From positions 33,219-97,218 of the forward strand of contig CALRQT020000014.1 in the NCBI GenBank assembly GCA_943370385.1: a stretch of 64,000 nt of DNA. Reading direction: 5' to 3'. Made by a program: the position numbers and the translations under genes. The DNA comes from BAIKAL-G1 sp943370385. GTDB lineage: Bacteria; Cyanobacteriota; Cyanobacteriia; PCC-6307; Cyanobiaceae. The notes under the pieces were generated by a model that saw only the letters and a list, made by a program, of their open reading frames with translations, was not told where the DNA came from and ran no database searches. Within the stretch, counting starts at the first letter, position 1. Every line of letters begins with the position of its first letter. Of this stretch, positions 50,103 to 57,001 are shown in pieces.

Positions 50103-51275
50103 ATGCACGTTCTCGGCCTGATGAGCGGCACCAGTGCCGATGGGATCGATGCCGTGCTGGCCCGTTTTTCTGGCCGGCCCCAGCGGCCCCGCTGGCAACG
50201 GCTCCATAGCGTCTCCCTCCCCTATCCGGCCGGCCTGCGCGACCAGCTACTCGCCGTGGGCCAGGGCCAGAGCCTGCCAGCCGCCGCCCTGCTGGATCTC
50301 GCCGAGGCCGTGACCGAGGCCCAGGCTGCGGCGGCCCGGGCCTGCGATCCCCAAGGCCAGGCCGAGCTGGTGGGGTGCCACGGCCAGACCCTTTGGCACC
50401 GCCCGCCCCAGGGATCCCAGCGCGGCGCCAGCTGGCAACTGCTGCAGGGGCCCCTGCTGGCCGAATTGCTGGCCACACCGGTGGTCTTCGATTTCCGGGC
50501 CCAGGACCTGGCCCTCGGGGGCCAGGGGGCGCCCCTGGTGCCGGCCGCCGATGGGGCCCTATGGCCGGCGATCGGAGGTTGGCGGGCCCTGCTCAACCTG
50601 GGCGGCATCGCCAATCTCACCCTGCTGCCGCCGAGCTCGGGTCCCGAACGGCAGGCACCGATCCAGGGCTGGGATTGCGGCCCAGCCAACAGCCTGCTCG
50701 ATCTAGCCGTCAGCCAATTCAGTGGCGGCAGCCTCACCTTTGATGCCAACGGCGCCTGGGCCAGCCAGGGCCAGATCAACGAAGCCCTAGTCCAGCAGTG
50801 GCTTCAGGAGCCTTACCTGCAGCAGCCACCCCCCAAGTCCACCGGCCGGGAGCTGTTTGGAGCCGACGATCTGGAGCGCCGCCTCCAGGGCCTGGAGCAG
50901 GCGGCCCAGGCCCGGGGCGAAATCCTCCTGCCCGCCGACGCCCTGGCCAGCCTCACCGCCTTCACGGCCGCGGCCGTGGCCCAGGACCTCCACCGGGGCC
51001 CCATGCCCCTGGAGCTGCTGGTGGCGGGCGGCGGCGCCCGCAATCACCTGCTGATGGGGGAGCTGCGTCGCCGATGCCGGGGCCTGGCCGTGCGTCCCCT
51101 AGCCGAGCTCGGCATCGGCGACAGCGAACGGGAAGCCCTGGCCTTTGCCCTGCTGGCCTGGTGGCATCGGCTCGGCCATCCGGGCTCCCTGGCCTCGGTT
51201 ACCGGCGCCCGCCAAGCCGCGGTGCTGGGGGTGTGCGCCACGCCCCAGGCCAGCCTCAGGCGCGCGGCCGGTTAA
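50103..51275 (+). CDS. anmK: Anhydro-N-acetylmuramic acid kinase
   Basis: AnmK cleaves and phosphorylates 1,6-anhydroMurNAc during peptidoglycan recycling. The 390-residue protein from ATG 50103 has the ASKHA start MHVLGLMSGTSADGIDAVLA, HGQTLWHRP, DFRAQDLALGGQGAPLVPAA, LNLGGIANLTLLP, the catalytic WDCGPANSLLD and the C-terminal AGGGARNHLLMGEL and AFALLAW motifs. The frame upstream of 50103 (to 49902) is antisense-like noise. Its 3' end overlaps the convergent ribbon-helix-helix gene by 20 nt. Confidence 0.95.
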   Translation: MHVLGLMSGTSADGIDAVLARFSGRPQRPRWQRLHSVSLPYPAGLRDQLLAVGQGQSLPAAALLDLAEAVTEAQAAAARACDPQGQAELVGCHGQTLWHRPPQGSQRGASWQLLQGPLLAELLATPVVFDFRAQDLALGGQGAPLVPAADGALWPAIGGWRALLNLGGIANLTLLPPSSGPERQAPIQGWDCGPANSLLDLAVSQFSGGSLTFDANGAWASQGQINEALVQQWLQEPYLQQPPPKSTGRELFGADDLERRLQGLEQAAQARGEILLPADALASLTAFTAAAVAQDLHRGPMPLELLVAGGGARNHLLMGELRRRCRGLAVRPLAELGIGDSEREALAFALLAWWHRLGHPGSLASVTGARQAAVLGVCATPQASLRRAAG

Positions 51276-51660
51276 GGCGCAGGCGCCGCGGGGCTCCGCG
51301 CAGGCGCTTGGGCTCGGCCTGCTCCTGCTGCTCGAGGGCCTGGCGAAAGCTGTCGGTTTCTTGGGCCGCCGTGGCCGCTGGGCGAGGGGTCCCCGCGCCT
51401 GAAGCCCGCACTGAAGGGGTGCGACGGGCCACGGGCGCGGGGGATGCCGCAGGGGCTGGGGGGGCAGCGGCCCGCAGGGCGGCCTGTTGCTGCTCATACA
51501 CCTCCAGGCCCTGCTGGATCAACACCCGGGCCATGTTGCTGACCGTGCGGGCCTCCGCCTCGGCCACGAGCCCGAGGCGGTCGCAAAGATCTTCCGGCAG
51601 CACCACCTGAATCCGGGGCGACTTGGGGCGGCCACTGGTGGAGTTCTGACGGGTCGCCAC
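51256..51660 (-). CDS. Ribbon-helix-helix (CopG-like) DNA-binding protein
   Basis: From GTG 51660 the protein has 134 residues. An RHH fold is seen at about 15-55: strand RIQVVLPEDLCDRL followed by helix LVAEAEARTVSNMARVLIQQ. The rest is Ala/Pro-rich with a C-terminal basic tail (KRLRGAPRRLRLNRP). It may be a transcription factor or an antitoxin-like protein. No toxin partner is next to it, so I infer regulation rather than a toxin-antitoxin pair. It overlaps anmK by 20 nt at the convergent ends. Three 30-bp repeats lie just upstream (51727-51816), in its probable promoter or leader. Confidence 0.75.
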   Translation of the reverse strand: MATRQNSTSGRPKSPRIQVVLPEDLCDRLGLVAEAEARTVSNMARVLIQQGLEVYEQQQAALRAAAPPAPAASPAPVARRTPSVRASGAGTPRPAATAAQETDSFRQALEQQEQAEPKRLRGAPRRLRLNRPRA

Positions 51661-51726
51661 AGAGTCAGCCCAAAGAGCGAAGGACGAGGCCCCAGGGAAG
51701 GGGCGAGAAGCGGAGCAGACCCCAGG

Positions 51727-51816
51727 GGCACCGAGGGGCACCTAGGGACATCAAGGGGCCCCGAGAGGCACCTAGTGACATCGAGAGGCACCGAGGGGCA
51801 CCAAGAAGAACGGATC
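51727..51816. repeat. Tandem 30-bp repeat, three copies
   Basis: Three imperfect units begin at 51727, 51757 and 51787, each starting GGC(A/C)CCGAG(G/A)GGCACC. The unit is a multiple of three, which keeps frames open on both strands and produces spurious repetitive peptides. The array lies between the ribbon-helix-helix gene and the next plus-strand gene. It is probably a minisatellite. Confidence 0.85.
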
Positions 51817-51902
51817 CTCCGGCGTATTCACCAGTGTACTGAGATGCACAAGGGTAGTATCCGGGACTATGCTTGGGTCATTACCACCCAGCCCTGGTCC
51901 CG

Positions 51903-52469
51903 ATGGGAAAATCCGTGACAGCGCAAGCACTGGCCAGCCAGGGCGGGGCCCGTCCAGGGTTGGGCGGCCAAGGGGTGGGCAACCAGGTCCTGGATCAGGC
52001 CCCTATCGCCCTGCCCCTGGCCGCAGGGGGCAGGGCCCGTCGGGCCGCTGCCACCGTCAAAACCGTGGCTGGGACAACCGGTGCCCCGAAAGCCCCCACC
52101 GCCAAGGCCGTGGCCGAAAACGCCAAGGGGGCGGCCAATCAGGCCGGCGCCCTCAAGGGAGGAGCCACCCGGGCCAGCGGCGGCCTGAAAACGGCCAAAA
52201 CGGTGCAAGCCCGCGCCGACCAGGCCCGGACGGAGCGCCGCCGCATGGCCGAACAGAGCGACGTGCTCGTCTCAGCGGTGATCAGCACCTACCTGCTCAC
52301 CCACCTGCACCATGTGCTGCAGCGGGCCGAATTCGGCGCCCAGCAGGAGGGCCGCGCCGCCACGGCCGCCAATTACGCCCAGCTGCGCAAGGTGCTCTGC
52401 CTCGATGCCCGCACCATGGAGGACGCCTCGGCTAGCGGCCAGCCCGAGGACGCCCCCCAGGCCGCCTGA
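51903..52469 (+). CDS. Hypothetical protein with Ala-rich N-terminus and helical C-terminus
   Basis: ATG 51903 gives 188 residues. Residues 1-110 are Ala/Gly/Lys/Thr-rich low complexity with repeats such as AKAVAENAKGAANQAGALKG, which could bind nucleic acid or be disordered. Residues 110-170 look globular and helical, including RMAEQSDVLVSAVISTYLLT and HLHHVLQRAEFGAQQEG. An in-frame TTG 30 nt upstream is less likely. I do not recognise a family. The contrast of halves and clean frame suggest a real gene. Confidence 0.6.
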   Translation: MGKSVTAQALASQGGARPGLGGQGVGNQVLDQAPIALPLAAGGRARRAAATVKTVAGTTGAPKAPTAKAVAENAKGAANQAGALKGGATRASGGLKTAKTVQARADQARTERRRMAEQSDVLVSAVISTYLLTHLHHVLQRAEFGAQQEGRAATAANYAQLRKVLCLDARTMEDASASGQPEDAPQAA

Positions 52470-52600
52470 GACGGGGGCCTATCCCAGGTTTTGGGGCCCC
52501 CGCCCGGGCCCGACTAGGCCCCAGCAGGTGCTGCTAGCTGTTTCAAGTTCGGTTGCACCGGGGCTGATCTGCATAGGGTCAGAAGGCGTGCAACCCAGCC

Positions 52601-52927
52601 ATGGCCCAAGACCAGCTAACGCCTGCCCCGGGGGGCGCCACCAGCACTGCCGCTGGCACCAGCTCTGCCGATGGCACCAGCTCTGCCCATGGCACCAGCA
52701 GTGACAACGCCGCCAGCCTCTACGACCGCATCAGCCAGGACCCGGACCTCACCCAGGCCCTGTTCCGCCAGGCCCTGCAAAACCCCTCAGGCACGCTCGA
52801 GCAGATCTGCCGCCTCGGCGATGGCTGGGGCCTGCCGGTCAGCGTCGAGCAGGTCAAGGCCCACATCCGCTCCCTGGACGATGCCGGCAGCAAACAGTGG
52901 CTGCTGAAGGCCCGCGGGGGCCTCTAG
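52601..52927 (+). CDS. Small protein with Ser/Thr-rich repeat and Nif11-like helical segment
   Basis: This 108-residue protein starts at ATG 52601. Residues 1-35 are low complexity, made by an 18-bp DNA repeat that encodes GTSSADGTSSAHGTSSD. Residues 38-100 (LYDRISQDPDLTQALFRQAL to VSVEQVKAHIRSLDD) form two or three helices and resemble the Nif11-like domain of cyanobacterial leader peptides, with the DPDLxxxL pattern. No Gly-Gly cleavage motif or lanthipeptide enzyme is adjacent, so it is not supported as a RiPP precursor. It may be a regulatory Nif11-like protein. The antisense strand also carries an open frame at 52787-53050. Confidence 0.6.
   Translation: MAQDQLTPAPGGATSTAAGTSSADGTSSAHGTSSDNAASLYDRISQDPDLTQALFRQALQNPSGTLEQICRLGDGWGLPVSVEQVKAHIRSLDDAGSKQWLLKARGGL
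52655..52705. repeat. 18-bp tandem repeat within a coding region
   Basis: Two near-identical units GGCACCAGCTCTGCC(GAT/CAT) at 52655-52672 and 52673-52690 are followed by a partial third. They encode Gly-Thr-Ser-Ser-Ala in the 52601-52927 gene and probably expand or contract by slippage. Confidence 0.8.
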
Positions 52928-53050
52928 GGCGGAGCGCTGGCGCCTTGCGCCGCCGCCCCCCTGGGCCCAGCTGAAGAACAACCAGTAGCTGACGATCGCC
53001 AAACCGGCCGCCACCACAAGGGCGGCCACCTGTTCGAGTCGCTTGATCAT
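52787..53050 (-). CDS. Possible single-helix membrane protein
   Basis: The frame starting at ATG 53050 encodes an N-terminal membrane helix (LEQVAALVVAAGLAIVSYWL then FFSWAQGGGG) of convincing composition. After about 35 residues it runs antisense through the Nif11-like gene, and its remaining residues look like a shadow of that gene. A short membrane protein whose stop lies further into the opposite gene is possible. I keep it at low confidence because of the 141-nt overlap. Confidence 0.3.
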   Translation of the reverse strand: MIKRLEQVAALVVAAGLAIVSYWLFFSWAQGGGGARRQRSALEAPAGLQQPLFAAGIVQGADVGLDLLDADRQAPAIAEAADLLERA

Positions 53051-53124
53051 GGCCCTGGCCGCAACCGAACTGCCCCAGTTTGCCGCTCAGGGGATGATGG
53101 GGGCACGCCTGTAGCCCTGCCCCC

Positions 53125-54861
53125 GTGCTTCGTCTGGAACGTGTTTCAAAGATTTACCCCACCGGCGAGGTGCTCAAGGACGTCACCTGGGAAGTGAAGG
53201 GCGGCGATCGCATTGGTTTGGTGGGGGTGAATGGGGCCGGCAAATCGACCCAGATGCGGATCATTGCTGGGCTGGAGGAACCCACCAGCGGCCTGGTGGT
53301 CAAGCAGGGGGAGCCGCGCATTGCCTACCTGCAGCAGGAATTCGATGTGGACCTGGCCCGCAGCGTCCGCCAGGAACTGTTCCAGGCCTTCGGCGAAGCC
53401 GCCCAGGTGCTCAATCGCCAGCGCCAGGTGGAAGATGAGATGGCCAGCGAGAAGGCCGCCAGCGACCCGGACCACCTCGATGAGCTGATCCACGAACTGG
53501 GCCGGCTCCATAGCCGCTTCGAGGCCCTGCATGGCTACGAGCTCGATGCCCGCATCGACAAACTGCTGCCCACGATCGGCTTCACCCCCGAAGGGGCCGA
53601 GCAGCCCGTGGGCGACTACTCGGGCGGCTGGCAGATGCGCATTGCCCTCGGCAAAATCCTGCTTCAAGACCCCGATCTGCTGCTGCTCGATGAGCCCACA
53701 AACCACCTGGATGTGGAAACAATTCAGTGGCTGGAGGGCTATCTGATTGAGCAAACCGTGCCCCTGGTGGTGATCAGCCATGACCGGGCCTTCCTCGATC
53801 GGGTCTGCAACCAAATCGTTGAAACCGAGCGGGGCATCTCGCGCAGCTACCTGGGCAACTACAGCCAACACCTAGAGCAGAAAGCCTTCGAGCGCGAAGC
53901 CAGCCAGGCCGCCTTTGAGCGCCAGCAGAAGGAGCTCTCCACCCAGCAGGCCTACATCGACCGCTTCCGAGCAAGCGCCACCCGCAGCACCCAGGCCAAG
54001 AGCCGCGAAAAACTGCTCGACAAGGTGGAGCGGATTGAAGCGCCCATCGATGCCCTAGGCGGCCCCCGCTTTAGTTTTCCGCCGGCGCCCCGCTCCGGCC
54101 GCCAGGTGGCCCTGCTCGACAACCTCACCCATAGCTACGGCGATCGCATCCTGTTTCTGGGTGCCGAACTGGAAATCGAACGGGGCGATCGCATCGCCTT
54201 TGTGGGGCCCAATGGGGCCGGTAAATCCACCCTGCTGCGGCTGGTGATGGGCATGGAGGAGCCCCTTGAGGGGAGCGCCAGCCTGGGGGAACACAATGTG
54301 ATAGCGGGCTATTTCGAACAGAATCAGGCCGAAGCCCTCGATCTCAGCAAAACCGTAATCGACACCCTCTTTGAGGCGGTGCCCGATTGGACCCAGACCC
54401 AGGTGCGCTCCCTGCTGGGCAGTTTCTGCTTCAGCAACGATGCCGTCTTTAAACAGGTGGGCCAACTCAGCGGTGGCGAAAAAGCGCGCCTAGCCCTGGC
54501 CCTGATGCTGCTGACCCCCTGCAACTTGCTGGTGCTTGATGAGCCCACCAACCACCTTGATATCCCCGCGAAACAAATGCTGGAGGATGCCCTGATGGAG
54601 TACGAGGGAGCTGCGCTTGTGGTGTCCCACGACCGCTATTTCATCTCCCGGGTGGCCAACCGCATCGTCGAATTGCGCGATGGCGAACTGGTGCTCTATC
54701 GGGGCGACTACGCCTACTACCAACAAAAGAAGGAGGAAGAGCGACTGGCGGCCGAAGAGGTGCGTCTGCAACGGGAACTCGAAGCCAAACGGCGCGCCAA
54801 CAAGGACAAACAGAAGGCCAAGGCGGCCTCCGGGAAACTGGCCGCAGCCGGCAAGGGCTGA
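53125..54861 (+). CDS. ABC-F family ATP-binding protein
   Basis: This 578-residue protein has two ABC ATPase domains and no membrane helices, as in ABC-F translation factors (EttA, Uup group). The first domain has Walker A VGVNGAGKSTQM and signature YSGGWQMRIAL, then LLLLDEPTNHLD; the second has VGPNGAGKSTLL, LSGGEKARLAL and LLVLDEPTNHLD. The long helical linker with AYIDRFRASATRSTQAKSRE is the P-site-tRNA interaction motif region. A Lys/Ala-rich C-terminal tail (RELEAKRRANKDKQKAKAAS) is typical of Uup-like proteins. It starts at GTG 53125. It probably relieves stalled or collided ribosomes. Confidence 0.94.
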   Translation: MLRLERVSKIYPTGEVLKDVTWEVKGGDRIGLVGVNGAGKSTQMRIIAGLEEPTSGLVVKQGEPRIAYLQQEFDVDLARSVRQELFQAFGEAAQVLNRQRQVEDEMASEKAASDPDHLDELIHELGRLHSRFEALHGYELDARIDKLLPTIGFTPEGAEQPVGDYSGGWQMRIALGKILLQDPDLLLLDEPTNHLDVETIQWLEGYLIEQTVPLVVISHDRAFLDRVCNQIVETERGISRSYLGNYSQHLEQKAFEREASQAAFERQQKELSTQQAYIDRFRASATRSTQAKSREKLLDKVERIEAPIDALGGPRFSFPPAPRSGRQVALLDNLTHSYGDRILFLGAELEIERGDRIAFVGPNGAGKSTLLRLVMGMEEPLEGSASLGEHNVIAGYFEQNQAEALDLSKTVIDTLFEAVPDWTQTQVRSLLGSFCFSNDAVFKQVGQLSGGEKARLALALMLLTPCNLLVLDEPTNHLDIPAKQMLEDALMEYEGAALVVSHDRYFISRVANRIVELRDGELVLYRGDYAYYQQKKEEERLAAEEVRLQRELEAKRRANKDKQKAKAASGKLAAAGKG

Positions 54862-54954
54862 AGCCGCTGCAGGGCGAGGGATGCCAGGCCTGACGTCGCC
54901 AGGGGCCCCCTAACGCGGCCATAGCCCCGGGCAACCAACGGCCCCTTTATCAAA

Positions 54955-54978
54955 CTTCATGCCCCCTTAGGCATGAAG
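54955..54978. repeat. Perfect 9-bp inverted repeat downstream of the ABC-F gene
   Basis: CTTCATGCC pairs with GGCATGAAG around a 6-nt loop. It lies 93 nt after the ABC-F stop with no clear T-run. It may be a weak terminator or the hairpin of a leader before the gene at 55046. Confidence 0.6.
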
Positions 54979-55045
54979 ACCCATTTCGCTGGACGCGCCC
55001 CAATTGTGTGCATAACCTGACTGTATCCATCGCGACAGTCCGGCC

Positions 55046-55249
55046 ATGGGTTCCGTTTCGAGCAACGCCGCTTTCCAGTCCCAGGCCTCGCTGAACCCAG
55101 GCCCCTACAGGGCGCCCCAGGAGCCAGGTCCCTGGGGCGCCAACGCCCACGACCATGTCGACACCTATTTCGAGTGCATCACCGCCTGCTCCCTCGATGA
55201 CGGCGAGTGCGTCACCCGCTGCGTTGAAACCCTGCGTGACAGCACCTGA
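55046..55249 (+). CDS. Small protein with twin CX3C motif
   Basis: The 67-residue protein has a disordered N-terminal 35 residues and a helical C-terminus containing YFECITACSLDDGECVTRCV. The cysteines are Cys44, Cys48, Cys55 and Cys59, giving CX3C-x6-CX3C, the spacing of a helix-turn-helix hairpin clamped by two disulfides or a metal. The pattern resembles twin-CX3C proteins such as small Tims, but in a cytoplasmic cyanobacterial protein it may bind metal or sense redox. A perfect 17-bp hairpin follows the stop. I do not recognise the family. The acidic HDHVDTYF stretch before it suggests a real, conserved gene. Confidence 0.75.
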   Translation: MGSVSSNAAFQSQASLNPGPYRAPQEPGPWGANAHDHVDTYFECITACSLDDGECVTRCVETLRDST

Positions 55250-55272
55250 CTAGCCCCAGACCCCCTGCCTCG

Positions 55273-55321
55273 CCTGGAAGGTTGGGCCCCGCCCATTCCC
55301 CCGCGGGCCCAACCTTCCAGG
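55273..55321. repeat. Perfect 17-bp inverted repeat after the CX3C gene
   Basis: Arms 55273-55289 and 55305-55321 (left arm CCTGGAAGGTTGGGCCC) are exact reverse complements around a 15-nt loop. There is no following T-run. It lies 24 nt after the stop codon and could act as an mRNA 3' stabiliser. Confidence 0.88.
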
Positions 55322-55469
55322 CTCCCTGGACCCACCCAGGCCCGGCAAACAGCGGGATCGGTGCCGAGACCCTGACAGGAGATCAGTAACTCTGTGGCCA
55401 TCGATACGCGAGCAGGTGAAACATTTCGTAGTGTTCATGCGGACCCCCTGTCCCCTTGCGTCGTCCGCC

Positions 55470-55733
55470 ATGTCCGAACCGCTCGCCCTCACCCTTGGCC
55501 AGCAATTCGAGCTGGAACGCATGACCCGGGTGATCGACTCCACGGCCGATCTTCAAACCCTCCAGGGCCTTGCCAAGCAACTCCTGCAGGCCTGGCACAG
55601 CCAAAAAGCCGCCACCCAGTGGGTCATGCGTCAACAGCTCAGCGGTCCACCCCGGATGGGCCTTGACCCCAGCTCCCTGCTGGCGAGCTTTGAGCCCCCC
55701 AGTCCCTCCGATTCGGGCAACCAGCAGGGCTAA
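55470..55733 (+). CDS. Conserved-looking small hypothetical protein
   Basis: From ATG 55470 the product has 87 residues. The first 60 form a clear helical domain (LTLGQQFELERMTRVIDSTA, LQTLQGLAKQLLQAWHSQKA) with TQWVMRQQL and a Pro/Ser tail. It looks like a widespread small cyanobacterial protein. I cannot name a function. The ATG is preceded by a longer frame to 55416 of unlikely composition. The 15-bp repeat array begins 7 nt after its stop. Confidence 0.7.
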   Translation: MSEPLALTLGQQFELERMTRVIDSTADLQTLQGLAKQLLQAWHSQKAATQWVMRQQLSGPPRMGLDPSSLLASFEPPSPSDSGNQQG

Positions 55734-55740
55734 GGCCCAG

Positions 55741-55845
55741 CCTTTGACCACTCCCCAGAGAATCGTTCCACTGATGACCGATCCACTGCTGACCGTTCCA
55801 CTTCTGACCACTCCGAAGCTGACCACGTCGAAGCTGACCGTTCGC
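55741..55845. repeat. 15-bp minisatellite, about seven units
   Basis: Units of 15 bp with core (C/T)TGACC(A/G)(C/T)TCC repeat from 55741 to 55845; the second unit is degenerate. Because 15 is a multiple of three, several frames stay open and encode pentapeptide-like runs (for example LTVPL, LTTPK, LTTSK on the plus strand), but none looks like a gene or a true A(D/N)LXX pentapeptide protein. Confidence 0.85.
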
Positions 55846-56076
55846 AAACCGTCTCCGTAGCAAGCCCGGCCCGCTGCGGCCCAGGCTCCAGCCCCAGCCG
55901 CCGCCTCCAAGGGGACCTTCCCTTGGAGGCCCCCATGACCAAGGCTGCGCCCAATCCCCAACAGGACGATCCAGCTAGGCGATCCAGCCCCCCAGTGGAT
56001 TCAACCCTCCAAGAGCTGGGTTGCCCCGACAATCCGGTCGCCTTCAGGCAGCCCCACCATTCCCTTCTCGAACTGC

Positions 56077-56178
56077 ATGAACGCCCATCCCTACCTGCTT
56101 GGCTTCCTGGCCTTCGGTGCCGCCTGCAGCAGCCTCTGGGCCTGGAAGATCGCCCACCGGCGCCCTGCCGGTCCATGA
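56077..56178 (+). CDS. Candidate 33-residue membrane peptide
   Basis: A short frame from ATG 56077 to TGA 56178 encodes one membrane helix (YLLGFLAFGAACSSLWAWKI) with a basic end (AHRRPAGP). It lies 44 nt upstream of the DUF2973-like gene on the same strand. Cyanobacteria encode many single-helix peptides of this size. It overlaps a longer frame in another phase that looks spurious. Confidence 0.4.
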   Translation: MNAHPYLLGFLAFGAACSSLWAWKIAHRRPAGP

Positions 56179-56222
56179 TGGCTCCAGCCGAATGGGCTGG
56201 GGTCCCTTCGTCGCCGTTGCCG

Positions 56223-56498
56223 ATGACTGACCTGCTCACCCACCTGTTTCCCCTGATCTACGGCGGATTTTTCCTGCTGTTGCTCTGGCAAGCCTTCCGG
56301 GTGATGGCCCGGGGTTTCAGCGCGGTGCCCCGGCCGGAAGATCCCCTGCCCAGCCAACGAACCGATCGCACCGGTCGGCTCACCATCCATCCGGAGCTGC
56401 TCGACGCCGAGGGCCAGCTGATTCGCGATGACCTGCTCACCGTGCGCTTCAGCGCCGACCAGGATCCGCCCTTGAGCCCCAGCGACGCCCAGCCTTAA
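56223..56498 (+). CDS. DUF2973-like membrane-anchored protein
   Basis: ATG 56223 gives 91 residues. An N-terminal helix (FPLIYGGFFLLLLWQAFRVM) is followed by a hydrophilic domain with RTGRLTIHPELLDAEGQLIR and DLLTVRF, which fits the cyanobacterial DUF2973 pattern (HPELLDExGxxI). Longer in-frame leader to 55923 overlaps the small peptide frame and is unconvincing. The function is unknown; the domain is restricted to cyanobacteria as far as I know. Confidence 0.72.
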   Translation: MTDLLTHLFPLIYGGFFLLLLWQAFRVMARGFSAVPRPEDPLPSQRTDRTGRLTIHPELLDAEGQLIRDDLLTVRFSADQDPPLSPSDAQP

Positions 56499-56581
56499 GC
56501 CCCAGGGACAACCAGCCTTGAGCCGCCAGGTTCACGCAGTAGGAGAATCCCTGGAGCACGCCAACTGGTACAACCATTGGA

Positions 56582-56995
56582 GTGGACGTGATTAGGCGGA
56601 GGCCTCTTTCGGTGGACCAGAGAACCCGCATCGTGGCAGCAGTGCTTAGCAGCCTGAAGCTGCCCCCCCGCTTCCGCCTGCGCATGGTCAAGGAAGACCC
56701 GATGCGCCTAGAGCTGAGCATCACGCCGGCCTACGGCAAGGATCCGATCCTGGTGGGCCTGGTGGAATCCCAGGATCTGGTGGCCCGCCGGGACCGGGAA
56801 GGCCGCATCCCGCGGGACCTGCAGGGCACCTGGGACTGGACCGTGCGCCACGGCAAGGTGACCACCGGAGGCTGGAACCCCTACCTCAAGGAAGCCCTGC
56901 AGACGATGTTTGAGACCGGGCTGCCCGCCATCGTCTACGAAGAAACCACCGGCGAGGCCTACCACCCTGTCGATGGCATCCGCCACGTGCGCTGA
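56582..56995 (+). CDS. Conserved-looking hypothetical protein upstream of hrpB
   Basis: The 137-residue protein starts at GTG 56582 or GTG 56588. It is soluble with an alpha/beta pattern: RTRIVAAVLSSLKLPPRFRL, MRLELSITPAYGKDPILVGL, GTWDWTVRHGKVTTGGWNPY and LPAIVYEETTGEAYHPVDG. No motif or signal peptide was recognised. It ends 6 nt before hrpB and is probably cotranscribed with it. The aromatic-rich centre suggests a folded domain. Confidence 0.7.
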   Translation: MDVIRRRPLSVDQRTRIVAAVLSSLKLPPRFRLRMVKEDPMRLELSITPAYGKDPILVGLVESQDLVARRDREGRIPRDLQGTWDWTVRHGKVTTGGWNPYLKEALQTMFETGLPAIVYEETTGEAYHPVDGIRHVR

Positions 56996-57001
56996 GCCCC
57001 T

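Noticed and set aside
51256..51660. Toxin-antitoxin pair around the RHH protein
   Set aside because: No small toxin gene is adjacent; the neighbours are anmK and a low-complexity protein.
53204..54192. HIP1 octamers GCGATCGC (for example 53204, 54140, 54185)
   Set aside because: A few copies were seen by eye, including 44066 and 60756, but in a GC-rich 64-kb window some are expected by chance, so I do not claim enrichment.
55570..55860. Pentapeptide-repeat protein
   Set aside because: The five-residue periodicity is caused by the 15-bp DNA repeat, does not follow A(D/N)LXX and lacks a good start.
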